Part shown: positions 8,322 through 16,009 of the stretch, piece after piece
How positions within the stretch are numbered: the stretch's first letter is position 1
Layout: each line of letters begins with the position of its first letter
Source of the DNA: Thiodiazotropha sp040507035
GTDB lineage: Bacteria; Pseudomonadota; Gammaproteobacteria; Chromatiales; Chromatiaceae
Assembly (NCBI GenBank): GCA_040507035.1
Contig: JBEVVR010000023.1
Span: 62,001-126,000 of the forward strand
Direction: 5' to 3'
DNA length: 64,000 nt
Notes under the pieces: model-generated
Database searches by the model: none
What the model was told of the DNA's origin: nothing
Seen by the model: only the letters and a program-made list of their open reading frames with translations
Program-made: the position numbers and the translations under genes

Positions 8322-8491
8322 TGAGGCTGCCTCGCGGCTGAAAGAGACGCTCTTTACCTATTTTTCAGTTTAGTTCGAAAACACCGCGAGATCGCATGAC
8401 ACCCCTTGCTTCGCGGACGCAAGGATTAACTGTGCCCCTGAAACAGGGCAGATGTCGATCGCAATGCGCATTCTCGGGTTCTGCTCAGGTT

Positions 8492-11320
8492 TCAGCGCGT
8501 TGTTTGCAGATCCTGCTCACGGCTATTACCCGCAATCACTTCCCGCGTGGCGGCTTGAAGGCGAGCGGCCTCAGTCCAACCACTCCCTTGAGGCGCCAGG
8601 GGCGGTGCGATGATGATGTGAATGGAGCCGTGATGGGGAAAGCTGGAATCGGATTGCAGGATGGCGCGGGTGCCTCTGATGGTGACCGGGAGAATCGGAT
8701 CGCCGCTCTCTGCCGCGGTCACAAAGGCCCCCATCTGAAAGGGCAACAAGCCCGGTTCCGCGCGGAAGGTGCCTTCCGGGTAGATGGCGAGTGATTGGCC
8801 GCTTTCAAGCCTGCTGACGAACGCCTCGGTGGCCATGGCGCTGCGCTTGGGATCGAAACGCTCCACGAAGATCGTATTCAGGCGTTGCAGAAACAACCGG
8901 GAGTGGAACTTTTCCGCCAGCTCCTGCTTTGCCACATAGATAAAGTCCCGGGGTATGGCGTCGATCAACGCCAGGGTATCGAGATAACTGGAGTGGTTGG
9001 CTGCCATAATGACCGGGCGCTCGGGAGAGGGCAGATGTTCCATCCCCTCCACATGCAGGGGTGTCGCGGTGAGGCCGCGGAGCAGGCGGATCGCCTTGCG
9101 GATCAGGCCCCAGCGCCAGGAGAGGCGCGGCAAGAGCGCGACGCCGAGCCACACAAACGGTACCAGGATATAGAAAACAATCCAGGCATAACCCGCAAAG
9201 AGGTATTGGGAGGCTCTGCGGCCGATATGGCCCAGCCGCTGTGCCAATCCCGATAGCAGCAGGCTCAGGATCTGCAACGGCAGCGGGCGTTGGCCCCGTC
9301 CCAGGCGATTCTGTTCATAGAGCGTGCGCATGGCGCCCCGGCGCAGTTTGCCGCTGGAGGTCTTGAGCACGGTATGGGGGGGTGCCAGCAGCAGATCGTC
9401 CGGCGGCATCCCGAGCAGGTCGATGCTGATGTCGCGGATCCCCTGACGCAGCGCCTCCCGCCGTTGTGTATCCTGCTCCCGTGTCTCCGCCAGGACCACC
9501 AGGCGTTCGCTGCCGGTGGCGGCGTCGGTGGTGGGAAATACCGCCACGCAGCCTTTGCGGATACCATCGATCTCACCCACCAACAGCTCAAGTTCATAGG
9601 GGTAGATATTGCGACCGCCACGGATGATCATCTCCTTGATGCGCCCGGTGATATAGATATCCCCGTCGGCGAGGTAGGCGCGGTCGCCGCTGTCGAGCCA
9701 GCCGTCGCGAAACAGACCGGCGCTGGTTTCGGCGTTGTTGAAGTAACCGCTGGTGGCGGAGGGCCCCTGAAACTCGAGCCGTCCCTCTTTGCGATCGGGT
9801 AGGGGCCTGTTTGCGGCATCCACCACCTGAACCCGGTAACCGGGCAACGGCCTGCCGCAGGCGACGATGGAGAGGGGATCGGGATCGCCCTCTGCGGCAG
9901 TGACTGCCTCGCCGTTCAACATGAAACGCTCTCTATCCAGGTGGTCGACGAGGGGACCACGCATTGGCGGAGGGAAGGCCAGTCCCACGGCGACCTCGGC
10001 AAGACCATAGACCGGGGCCAGGGCGCCGGCGTTGAATCCATAGGCTGTAAAGCGCTGGGCAAAACCCTCCAGGGTGGTGGCGCTGACCGGCTCGGCACCG
10101 TTGAAGGCGAAGCGCCAGGAGCTGAGATCGAGCCCCGCGATCTCCTCCTCGGTCACCTTGCTGAGACAGAGTTCATAACCAAAGTTGGGTGAAGCCGAGA
10201 GGGTTCCCCGGTGGTGATGGATGGTCCAGAGCCAACGCGAGGGACGCGCGAGGAAACGCAGCGGCGACATGATCACCAACGGCATACCGAAATAGAGGCT
10301 GCCGAGCCAGGCGCCGATCAGTCCCATGTCGTGGTAGAGGGGGAGCCAACTGACAAAGACATCCTCGGGGGTGACCTCCACCGCCTTGCCCATGGCGCGG
10401 ATGTTGGCCAGCAGATCGGCATGGGTGAGGACCACCCCTTTGGGATCCCCGGTACTGCCGGAGGAGTATTGCAGGAAGGCGATATCCTCGCTGTTTCTCA
10501 CCACGGCGGGCGGGGGGTCTGTTGCGCTGTCGAGATCCGACCAGTCGACGATATGGCGCAGCGAGGGTACCTGGGTCTTGAACAGCCGGGCCACCTGGCG
10601 CGCCTCCTGGAAGCTGATCAATACGCCGATACCGGCGTTTCGAAGGATATGGCCATGACGGCGCAGGTGCTCCTCCAGTTGCGAGGGACGGGTAGGGGGA
10701 TAGATGGGTACCGGAATCGCCCCTGCCAGGAGCACGCCGAAGAAACTGTAGAAGTAGCTCTCTCCGGTGGGCAGCATCAGCGCCACCCGGTCTCCCGGCC
10801 TCACCCCACGTTCCCACAGCGCGGCAGCTACCCGGGTTGCGCCCTGCCAGAGATCCCGGTAGCTCAGCTCATCGGGTTCGTCACGGTTGCCGTAATACAC
10901 TATATGTATCCTCTCCGGCTGGTGATCCAGATGCCACGCCAGTACCTCCATCAGGGTCGAGGCCGAGGAAGGGAGGTCACTGACGGCTGCTTGCTGTTGC
11001 CTGGGGGTTTTGGGTGCTTCCGCCTCGCTCATACCGGCGGCCTGTGCCGTCATCTTCAACAGATCGTGGGGTGTTTCGGCCAGCAGTGCCTCATCGGGCA
11101 GGATGATGGAGAATGCCTCGTTGATGCGGGAGACCAGCTCGGCACGCGCCAGGCTGTTGAGACCCAGGTCGTTTTCCAGGCGGGACTCCAACGCCAGCTT
11201 GTGTTTGATAGGGCCGCTGTCGGGGCTCTCGTCGATCAATCCCTGGATCACCGCCAGCAGCGCGTCCGCAGTGACCCTGGTATCACGACTCTGGCTTGTG
11301 TCTGGTGTTTGCTTGGTCAT
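8492..11320 (-). CDS. ACP - fatty acyl-AMP ligase - PlsC acyltransferase fusion
   Basis: A 942-residue three-part protein. Residues 15-95 are an acyl-carrier domain with phosphopantetheine site Ser56 (LGLNSLARAE). Residues 120-660 are an AMP-forming acyl ligase (YSSGSTGDPKG motif near 290, GYFNN and DSGDRAYL, then GRIKEMIIRGGRNIYPYE). After a hydrophobic segment (about 700-730), residues 745-930 form a PlsC/1-acylglycerol-phosphate acyltransferase (NHSSYLDT, EGTFRAEPG). The layout implies that a free fatty acid is adenylated, loaded on the ACP arm in cis and transferred to a lipid acceptor at the inner membrane, bypassing acyl-CoA. It resembles E. coli Aas with an ACP added at the N-terminus. 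No lipid genes flank it; physiological acceptor unknown. Confidence 0.9.
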   Translation of the reverse strand: MTKQTPDTSQSRDTRVTADALLAVIQGLIDESPDSGPIKHKLALESRLENDLGLNSLARAELVSRINEAFSIILPDEALLAETPHDLLKMTAQAAGMSEAEAPKTPRQQQAAVSDLPSSASTLMEVLAWHLDHQPERIHIVYYGNRDEPDELSYRDLWQGATRVAAALWERGVRPGDRVALMLPTGESYFYSFFGVLLAGAIPVPIYPPTRPSQLEEHLRRHGHILRNAGIGVLISFQEARQVARLFKTQVPSLRHIVDWSDLDSATDPPPAVVRNSEDIAFLQYSSGSTGDPKGVVLTHADLLANIRAMGKAVEVTPEDVFVSWLPLYHDMGLIGAWLGSLYFGMPLVIMSPLRFLARPSRWLWTIHHHRGTLSASPNFGYELCLSKVTEEEIAGLDLSSWRFAFNGAEPVSATTLEGFAQRFTAYGFNAGALAPVYGLAEVAVGLAFPPPMRGPLVDHLDRERFMLNGEAVTAAEGDPDPLSIVACGRPLPGYRVQVVDAANRPLPDRKEGRLEFQGPSATSGYFNNAETSAGLFRDGWLDSGDRAYLADGDIYITGRIKEMIIRGGRNIYPYELELLVGEIDGIRKGCVAVFPTTDAATGSERLVVLAETREQDTQRREALRQGIRDISIDLLGMPPDDLLLAPPHTVLKTSSGKLRRGAMRTLYEQNRLGRGQRPLPLQILSLLLSGLAQRLGHIGRRASQYLFAGYAWIVFYILVPFVWLGVALLPRLSWRWGLIRKAIRLLRGLTATPLHVEGMEHLPSPERPVIMAANHSSYLDTLALIDAIPRDFIYVAKQELAEKFHSRLFLQRLNTIFVERFDPKRSAMATEAFVSRLESGQSLAIYPEGTFRAEPGLLPFQMGAFVTAAESGDPILPVTIRGTRAILQSDSSFPHHGSIHIIIAPPLAPQGSGWTEAARLQAATREVIAGNSREQDLQTTR

Positions 11321-11590
11321 GGGGTTGAAAACCAGGTGTTACGCAAGCTGTAATAGCGCAGCATCGTAATACGGATTTTGGGATCTGCCGAAGCGGATGC
11401 TCATTGGTTGTCGATACGGCTGTACGGCATGCCATCTATTCCTAGTCTAGAAGATAAAAATGATTTCTCACACCCGCACAGTGATATGATCAGTATGCGG
11501 ATTCACGATATTTCAGTGTCACTCTCAATTGGATTTTTGTTAGACAACCGATTGCCTCCTTTAACAAGATGTATTGCGGATAGAAGAAGA

Positions 11591-12088
11591 ATGGACTTCA
11601 GTGAACGGAAAACATGCATATCGGGAAAGATCAGTAACTACATCGATGAGGTTAGCGGGCTCAAGGATGCTGAGTTCCATTATCAACTTTTATTCGGCCT
11701 GCTGCTGCTGATCCTGTTTCCGGTATTGATTGTTGAATTGCTGCTGGTGCTTTTGTTTGCCAAGGATATCGGCGTCTTTGTGCCGAGTGCCCCTGTTGAA
11801 CCACCACGCCTTAACGATGCGGAGGTGCCCGAGTCGTTGCGTGACCTGATACCCTTGGCAAGAAAGTTTGGGATCGGTTGTGATGGAACTCGTGATGATC
11901 TCATGCAAGCCGCTTCAGCTGATGAGCTTTTGGAGCTTGAGCGATGTGTCCTGCCACGACAGCAGGAGATTTCAGATTGGTTGGATAGCTTTCCGGAAAC
12001 GGAGATTTCAGACACCGCCGCATTTTTCCTCTATTTGGGATCCGCTTGTGAAGAGGTGGGGTTGTATCTGAATGACAAGGAAGAGTAA
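11591..12088 (+). CDS. small membrane protein of unknown function
   Basis: About 165 residues, no recognised family. A strongly hydrophobic stretch (LLFGLLLLILFPVLIVELLLVLL, about residues 30-52) is followed by a soluble acidic C-terminal domain with a Pro-rich linker (VPSAPVEPPR) and a Cys-containing helical part. The frame is open upstream to a TTG at 11378, with ATGs at 11486 and 11591. I chose 11591 because the upstream part looks non-coding and the other starts lack a ribosome site, but the start is uncertain. It is convergent with the lipoprotein hydrolase downstream. Confidence 0.6.
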   Translation: MDFSERKTCISGKISNYIDEVSGLKDAEFHYQLLFGLLLLILFPVLIVELLLVLLFAKDIGVFVPSAPVEPPRLNDAEVPESLRDLIPLARKFGIGCDGTRDDLMQAASADELLELERCVLPRQQEISDWLDSFPETEISDTAAFFLYLGSACEEVGLYLNDKEE

Positions 12089-12158
12089 TAACGGCCAACA
12101 AATGGCGGTCGATAAAATCCCCGTGAAATCCCTATGGCATACGACCCTGGCCATCTTT

Positions 12159-13565
12159 TTATTGTGATGCTTTGGGTTTGGTGCCAGTTGCTGGAGTCTC
12201 ACTCAGCTTCATCTCTATATTGTCATAGAACTGTCTGAATCGCCTGTTGAGATCGTCAGGTCTCGAGAGGATGTTGCCCGTGGCTATGCCATCGTCTTCA
12301 TACTTTGGATCTTCTCGTACCGTATAGCGAACGATGTCGTCGATGAGGGTATAGATGAAGGTCAATATTCTTGGGTTGAAGATGTCGTTGTGGTCCTCCA
12401 TTATCGACTTGTCGGTTTTTATGAACTGCAGTGGATAGTGCGCAGGTAGTGGGCCTAGGGCTGGGTGTCCTTCAAGTGTTGTCAAACCTTTTGGCACACA
12501 GGCATCGGCGTCCTCTTCGCAGCTGTGTAATCTGGCGTTTGGTATACCACCCGAATCATCCATGCTCAGACGATGGGTCAAATAGGGAGCAAAGTTGCCG
12601 ATGGTTGTGCTATCCAGATGCTCTTCCCGCAGCATCAATTTTTCATTGGTAATCCGGTCGTAATAGTTGGCTCGCTCCAGGTCAGTCTGACGCCAGCTAA
12701 AAAACAGGCCGAGGGTCTGACCGATCGGGAAGGCGTAATGGGTTGCCCGGTCCGCATCGGTACTGATGGAATAGAAGAGTGGATTTCTCGGGGCCGTGGG
12801 GCCGTTCTGCAGGGCCGCCTCGACCATGCTCAAGCTTTGGTTCGCTTCAATCGCCGGATTGAGCACGATAACCGCATCCCCCACGCTACCGCCGGGATCC
12901 TCCTGCTGCCTGTCATTGATCAGGATTTCGGAGATAATCTCCGATGTGGCACTAACCGCAATCGCACCGCCGAAGCTGTGCCCCACAATCAGTAATACAT
13001 TATCGCTCCTGTTCCGGTCTATCTTTTCCAGGTCCAGCAGCAGGTTGGTTACTCCACCCTTGCCAACCTCCTGGGCCACCGCCTTGCGGTCCCAGAAGGA
13101 GAGCTCTTTCAGCAATGGTATAGTCACGCTGAGGCCGCGCCACCCTATATAGACACCGACCAGACGTCTGCCAAGAAGTTGAGCGGACTCGGTTAACTCT
13201 TCCAGAGTCTTTTTAAACTTCTTAAGATTCTTATTATCTTCGTCGGCGTTATGCTTCCACCCATGAATGAAAACGAGGGTCACTACGCCCTGAGCTTTCT
13301 CACGCTCTGCGATTTTCGCTACTACCTCATCTTTCCAGGCATCGTTGAAGGTGTTTCCGCGCTCGGTATATTCGACGAAGGCCAAATCATAGCCTGGATA
13401 CTCCTGGTAATAACTCTGTCTGCAGTCGCTGCTGTCGGGGTTGCTGCAGTTGTGCTCTTGCCATCCAATAAAGTGGTAGGGGTTGGTGGTGGAGCAGCCT
13501 GAAAGCAGCAGCAGGAGCGTTGTCAGGATGATTAGTCTTGATCTGTTTGCGCGGTTGAGCTCCAT
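12159..13565 (-). CDS. lipoprotein with alpha/beta-hydrolase fold
   Basis: A 468-residue protein with a lipoprotein signal (hydrophobic run ending LLLLLSGC, lipidated Cys24) and a serine-hydrolase core: VTLVFIHGWKH early in the fold (oxyanion region) and the nucleophile elbow VGHSFGG near residue 195. Such proteins are anchored in the outer or inner membrane and cleave esters or amides; the substrate is unknown. The insertion between strands and the long C-terminal tail are larger than in small lipases and resemble uncharacterised esterase-like lipoproteins. It is monocistronic by spacing. The catalytic Ser is clear; I did not place Asp and His firmly. Confidence 0.75.
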   Translation of the reverse strand: MELNRANRSRLIILTTLLLLLSGCSTTNPYHFIGWQEHNCSNPDSSDCRQSYYQEYPGYDLAFVEYTERGNTFNDAWKDEVVAKIAEREKAQGVVTLVFIHGWKHNADEDNKNLKKFKKTLEELTESAQLLGRRLVGVYIGWRGLSVTIPLLKELSFWDRKAVAQEVGKGGVTNLLLDLEKIDRNRSDNVLLIVGHSFGGAIAVSATSEIISEILINDRQQEDPGGSVGDAVIVLNPAIEANQSLSMVEAALQNGPTAPRNPLFYSISTDADRATHYAFPIGQTLGLFFSWRQTDLERANYYDRITNEKLMLREEHLDSTTIGNFAPYLTHRLSMDDSGGIPNARLHSCEEDADACVPKGLTTLEGHPALGPLPAHYPLQFIKTDKSIMEDHNDIFNPRILTFIYTLIDDIVRYTVREDPKYEDDGIATGNILSRPDDLNRRFRQFYDNIEMKLSETPATGTKPKASQ

Positions 13566-13861
13566 CTCGATACCTCCCTGTATTATTTTTTATCACCCTA
13601 ATTGAACAGGGTAATGGGGTTAAATTTGCACCCACATATAGTTGTAACTTTAGGTCATACTCTTGTGGTGTTCAAACAATGTATAGACAATGTTTTTCTT
13701 TGTTTCGTGGCCAGTGGATGGATGAATATGGTAGCTCTATTGTGAGGATGAGGTTTGGGAAATATAGGTGGAATTTTGAGGGCTATGTGAGGTCTGAAAT
13801 GCGATACAACATTAATGCTATGGTAACTATATTAACTGTCTTTTTTGTTGTTATCACAATT

Positions 13862-13925
13862 TATCTCCCTCATGAAGGTTAACAGTTAGTTAACGAGATC
13901 CCCTGTCTCGGTATTATGTTTCATG
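13862..13925 (-). repeat. cassette-end repeat, copy B
   Basis: Plus-strand order TATCTCCCT, about 30 bases, then CGAGAT-CCCCT-GTCTCG (13894-13910) and an A/T-rich tail reaching the stop of the minus-strand zinc-ribbon gene. A second copy with the same order lies at 14292-14352, again at the 3' end of a minus-strand gene. They may be degenerate integron recombination sites or shared 3' hairpins. Confidence 0.5.
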
Positions 13926-14243
13926 CTTTATTACCTTAATGTGTTGAAGCCATAATATAAACACAAAGAGTACTAAAGAAAGGACTGAGAGTATTTCGAG
14001 CGCTGTTTCTAATGTGCTTAGATGTGCGAAGAATATTCGAATACCATACATTGATAATGTAAAGACAACCCAGCTTATGCCAGCACCTAATGCCAACCAG
14101 GAATAGTATTTCTTGAATGCGAGGGTGGCGCCACATTGTGGACATTGAAATGGCTCAAATATTTGCTCTTCTTCAATAGCACTTGTAGTTTTAGTTAAAG
14201 CACTTTTACAAATTGGGCATATGTCTTTATAGCCTATCGTCAT
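13914..14243 (-). CDS. zinc-ribbon protein with two membrane helices
   Basis: A 109-residue protein with two CxxC knuckles (CPICK near residue 10 and CPQCG near 35), expected to bind one zinc ion, then two membrane helices (about 48-66 and 80-103). No specific family recognised. The DNA is clearly AT-richer than the flanking chromosome. It sits in the presumed integron array, on the same strand as the HAD-like cassette gene and pointing away from the broken integrase, as cassette genes normally do. No strong ribosome site precedes the ATG. Confidence 0.6.
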   Translation of the reverse strand: MTIGYKDICPICKSALTKTTSAIEEEQIFEPFQCPQCGATLAFKKYYSWLALGAGISWVVFTLSMYGIRIFFAHLSTLETALEILSVLSLVLFVFILWLQHIKVIKHET

Positions 14244-14291
14244 TTCACTTCTGTACTTAGTACACTCCTTGATTTTTTATTATTTATGAAC

Positions 14292-14352
14292 TATCTCCCT
14301 GAAACTTAAGAGTTATGTTCACGAGACCTCCTGTCTCGTTACTGTTTTTTAT
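14292..14352 (-). repeat. cassette-end repeat, copy A
   Basis: TATCTCCCT, 21 bases, then the hairpin ACGAGAC-CTCCT-GTCTCGT (14321-14339) and a T-rich tail running into the stop of the HAD-like gene. It matches copy B at 13862-13925 in order and spacing. On the plus strand the hairpin is followed by TACTGTTTTTT, so it could also stop plus-strand transcripts. Confidence 0.5.
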
Positions 14353-14699
14353 GACTTTGCTTTGGTTTCATCTATTTTTTGTCTGTAATATTCAATTGTT
14401 TTTCCGTCACATTCATTGGGATGGATCTCCAGTAAATTCCTCCATTTGAAGAATGAAAGATCATCTATGGAGACTTCTGGTTTTGGAAGAAAACCTTCGA
14501 AACAGTCATCTATTCCGAATTCAATTGCACTGTTTTTCGCATATTCAGAACCACCCGAGCTCCAACAATAGAGGATTGCTCCTTGATTTTTTAACTCTTT
14601 AATATGCTTAATTACATTCGGCATGGCAATTCTCTTTGCGCCGTAATTCCTTACAAAGGTTTCATCAACATCAACATAAATGACAAGTGGTTTATTCAT
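14349..14699 (-). CDS. HAD-like hydrolase, integron cassette gene
   Basis: A 116-residue protein with haloacid-dehalogenase landmarks: VIYVDVDET (DxDxT nucleophile motif) at residues 6-14, CWSSGGSEYA (motif II Ser) in the middle, and Lys in LPKPE (motif III) followed by SIDDLSF. It is short, without a cap domain, so it is a minimal phosphatase-like protein of unknown substrate. The ATG at 14699 lies 10 bases from the attC-like site and has no ribosome site, which is usual for cassette genes; a TTG nine bases upstream is the only alternative. AT-rich composition supports horizontal origin. Confidence 0.68.
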   Translation of the reverse strand: MNKPLVIYVDVDETFVRNYGAKRIAMPNVIKHIKELKNQGAILYCWSSGGSEYAKNSAIEFGIDDCFEGFLPKPEVSIDDLSFFKWRNLLEIHPNECDGKTIEYYRQKIDETKAKS

Positions 14700-14708
14700 G
14701 GGGCGCAA

Positions 14709-14783
14709 AATTCACAACGCCTAAAGCAGAGGCAAATCGATCGCAGGGAGATTTGTCCTACTGCCTTTACTTGTTATGGAATT
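14709..14783 (-). repeat. attC-like integron recombination site
   Basis: A 75-base imperfect palindrome. Outer arms AATTCACAAC and GTTATGGAATT pair with one bulge and one mismatch, an unpaired spacer follows, then inner arms pair over 16 bases. Relative to AAAGCAGAGGCAAATC, the other arm (AAAGGCAGTAGGACAAATC read on the minus strand) carries three extra single bases, like the extrahelical bases of attC sites. Read on the minus strand it runs from CATAAC (R'' side) to GGCGTTGTG (R' side), so the array would be oriented leftward, away from the intI remnant. Size and architecture fit attC; the GTTRRRY core is not perfect. Confidence 0.65.
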
Positions 14784-14785
14784 TA

Positions 14786-14810
14786 TACCAAAATACGGTA
14801 ATATTTGGTA
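14786..14810. promoter_or_regulatory. palindrome before the antitoxin gene, likely autoregulatory operator
   Basis: TACCAAA and TTTGGTA flank an 11-base AT-rich centre, ending 15 bases before the antitoxin start. Ribbon-helix-helix antitoxins of the ParD type repress their own promoters through such dyads. Confidence 0.5.
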
Positions 14811-14825
14811 CTTGAGGGTTTCTAA

Positions 14826-15068
14826 ATGGCTAAAAACACCAGTGTTAGTTTGGGTAACCACTTTGATGAGTTCATTGCGCGCCAGATTACCGCTGGCCGC
14901 TATGGCTCTGCAAGTGAGGTGATTCGGGCAGGCTTGAGAAAGCTCGAGGACGAAGAGAAAAAGCTTGAAACGCTGCGTGCGCTCATTGAAGAAGGCAAAG
15001 CCAGTGGAACAGCTGACTATAGCTACGAAAGCCTTATGCAAGAACTTGATGATGAACTGGGTGTATGA
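14826..15068 (+). CDS. ParD-type antitoxin (ribbon-helix-helix)
   Basis: An 80-residue protein with the ParD/CC2985-type layout: short N-terminal beta strand (NTSVSLGNHFDEFIAR), the conserved GRYGSASEVIRAGLRKLEDEE helix pair that forms the ribbon-helix-helix DNA-binding dimer, and an acidic flexible C-terminus (LMQELDDELGV) that would wrap the toxin. It neutralises the ParE-like toxin encoded next and should repress the pair. GAGG ribosome site, and an operator-like dyad just upstream. Its stop overlaps the toxin start (ATGA). It is embedded in the presumed integron array, opposite in orientation to the other cassette genes; self-contained toxin-antitoxin cassettes with their own promoter are common in chromosomal integrons. 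Confidence 0.88.
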   Translation: MAKNTSVSLGNHFDEFIARQITAGRYGSASEVIRAGLRKLEDEEKKLETLRALIEEGKASGTADYSYESLMQELDDELGV

Positions 15069-15364
15069 GTTCATTTTCCCTCACTAATACCGCCCGTGCG
15101 GGCTTAAAATCCATTGCTGTTTATACTCAAAAAACATGGGGCTCAAGTCAACGTAAAAGTTACATTAAAGACTTGGATATGACGTTTCACTTCCTATCTG
15201 AAAATCCTCTTTCTGGAATCCTATGTGATTACATTACTCCCGGCTTGAGGAAGCATTCTCATAAAAGCCACACCATCTTTTACGAACTCAATAAAAAATC
15301 AATAAGCATCGTTCGAATTCTACACAAAAGCATGGATGTTGAATCGAATCTCCAAAATCCATAA
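15065..15364 (+). CDS. ParE-type toxin (RelE/ParE superfamily)
   Basis: A 99-residue protein of the RelE/ParE fold: SFSLTNTARAGLKSIAVYTQKTWG at the start, a helical middle (YIKDLDMTFHFLSENPLSG), and the C-terminal strands GLRKHSHKSHTIFYEL and ISIVRILHKSMD, where ParE toxins carry the conserved Arg and His. ParE toxins poison DNA gyrase; RelE relatives cut mRNA, and the close ParD-type partner favours the ParE kind. It overlaps the antitoxin gene by four bases. The reading frame is intact. The gene ends at the repeat that borders the broken integrase. Confidence 0.87.
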   Translation: MSSFSLTNTARAGLKSIAVYTQKTWGSSQRKSYIKDLDMTFHFLSENPLSGILCDYITPGLRKHSHKSHTIFYELNKKSISIVRILHKSMDVESNLQNP

Positions 15365-15385
15365 CAGCTTTATTAACGAGACCCC
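15362..15385. repeat. cassette-boundary motif, copy C
   Basis: TAACAG-N6-TTAACGAGACCCC matches TAACAG-N3-TTAACGAGATCCCC of copy B. It lies exactly between the toxin stop and the intI remnant, where attI or the first cassette boundary would be. Confidence 0.45.
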
Positions 15386-15397
15386 ACGTTATACATT

Positions 15398-15437
15398 CTC
15401 CGAAAGTCGTGACAGTGGCAAACTGTGGCTTTCGGAG
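15398..15437. repeat. 40-base hairpin covering the intI ribosome site
   Basis: CTCCGAAAG and CTTTCGGAG form the outer stem; ACAGT and ACTGT form an inner stem. The right arm carries the GGAGGG ribosome site of the former integrase start at 15445, so folding would mask it. Confidence 0.55.
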
Positions 15438-15444
15438 GGAAATC

Positions 15445-15797
15445 ATGGGGTCAGCCATCTGTACTACGCAAACTCCGTCTTCTTGATCAGGTCCGAATCG
15501 CCTGTCGGCAGAAACATTTCAGTCATAGAACTGAAAAGTCCTATGTCTCCTGGATACGCCAGTTCATCCTTTTCAATGCCAAACGCCCTGTACAGAAAGT
15601 ATCCATCGGCTTCCAGGTCCCTGGCCTGGCAGTTTGTCTTCCCTTCAACGGTGGTTCGGCCCTGGCTCAATACCCAGAAGATGGCGCGATGGCATGCGTC
15701 TCCGAGCACGCTACGAAGGGCCTTTAAACGCGCTGTGCAGCAAGCGAAGATCCACAAGCATGTTCGCAGTCAGTTCGATCAGTTAAAGAGCCTTTGA
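15445..15797 (+). pseudogene. intI: integron integrase intI, decayed
   Basis: Remnant of an integron tyrosine recombinase. The start is marked by GGAGGG and ATG at 15445, but that frame stops after 13 codons. In the next frame the typical IntI N-terminus follows (LRKLRLLDQVRIACRQ, SHRTEKSYVSWIRQFILFNA; 15464-15595). The sequence then jumps, in a third frame, to the IntI C-terminal part (YPSASRSLAWQFVFPS, then SPSTLRRAFKRAVQQAKI; about 15596-15770). Compared with a full IntI of about 320-340 residues, some 180 central codons are missing, and the end of the catalytic domain with the nucleophilic Tyr is gone. The gene points away from the cassette-like genes, as in normal integrons. It is not functional. 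Confidence 0.82.
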
Positions 15798-16009
15798 TGG
15801 CAGGACTGAATATTCATCGGTCCAGCTGGGATGGACCGAGCATCGTCACGTTTGGTGGTGGTTTCTCTGCAGGGAAGCAACCCGTATGTCAGCTATGAAG
15901 CAATCGGGATTGATATTGCCAGCGGTGATACAGGTCAGCTTTTGGCCAAATCCGGTATGTTCAGTATTTAGAAGAAAAGCGATTACCAAAGTTAAAGCCA
16001 CAACACTGT
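15798..16009. other. intergenic debris between the intI remnant and lutC
   Basis: No intact gene. One frame (about 15870-15971) reads SYEAIGIDIASGDTGQLLAK and ends in TAG, which looks like the tail of a lost gene, but it is too short to identify. Confidence 0.35.

Noticed and set aside
13679..13882. 67-codon plus-strand frame in the AT-rich region left of the integron remnant
   Set aside because: No ribosome site and no family resemblance; one hydrophobic stretch at its end is not enough. It could be part of an old cassette.
15870..15971. Possible C-terminal fragment of another lost gene (SYEAIGIDIASGDTGQ)
   Set aside because: Coding-like but too short to assign; could be chance.
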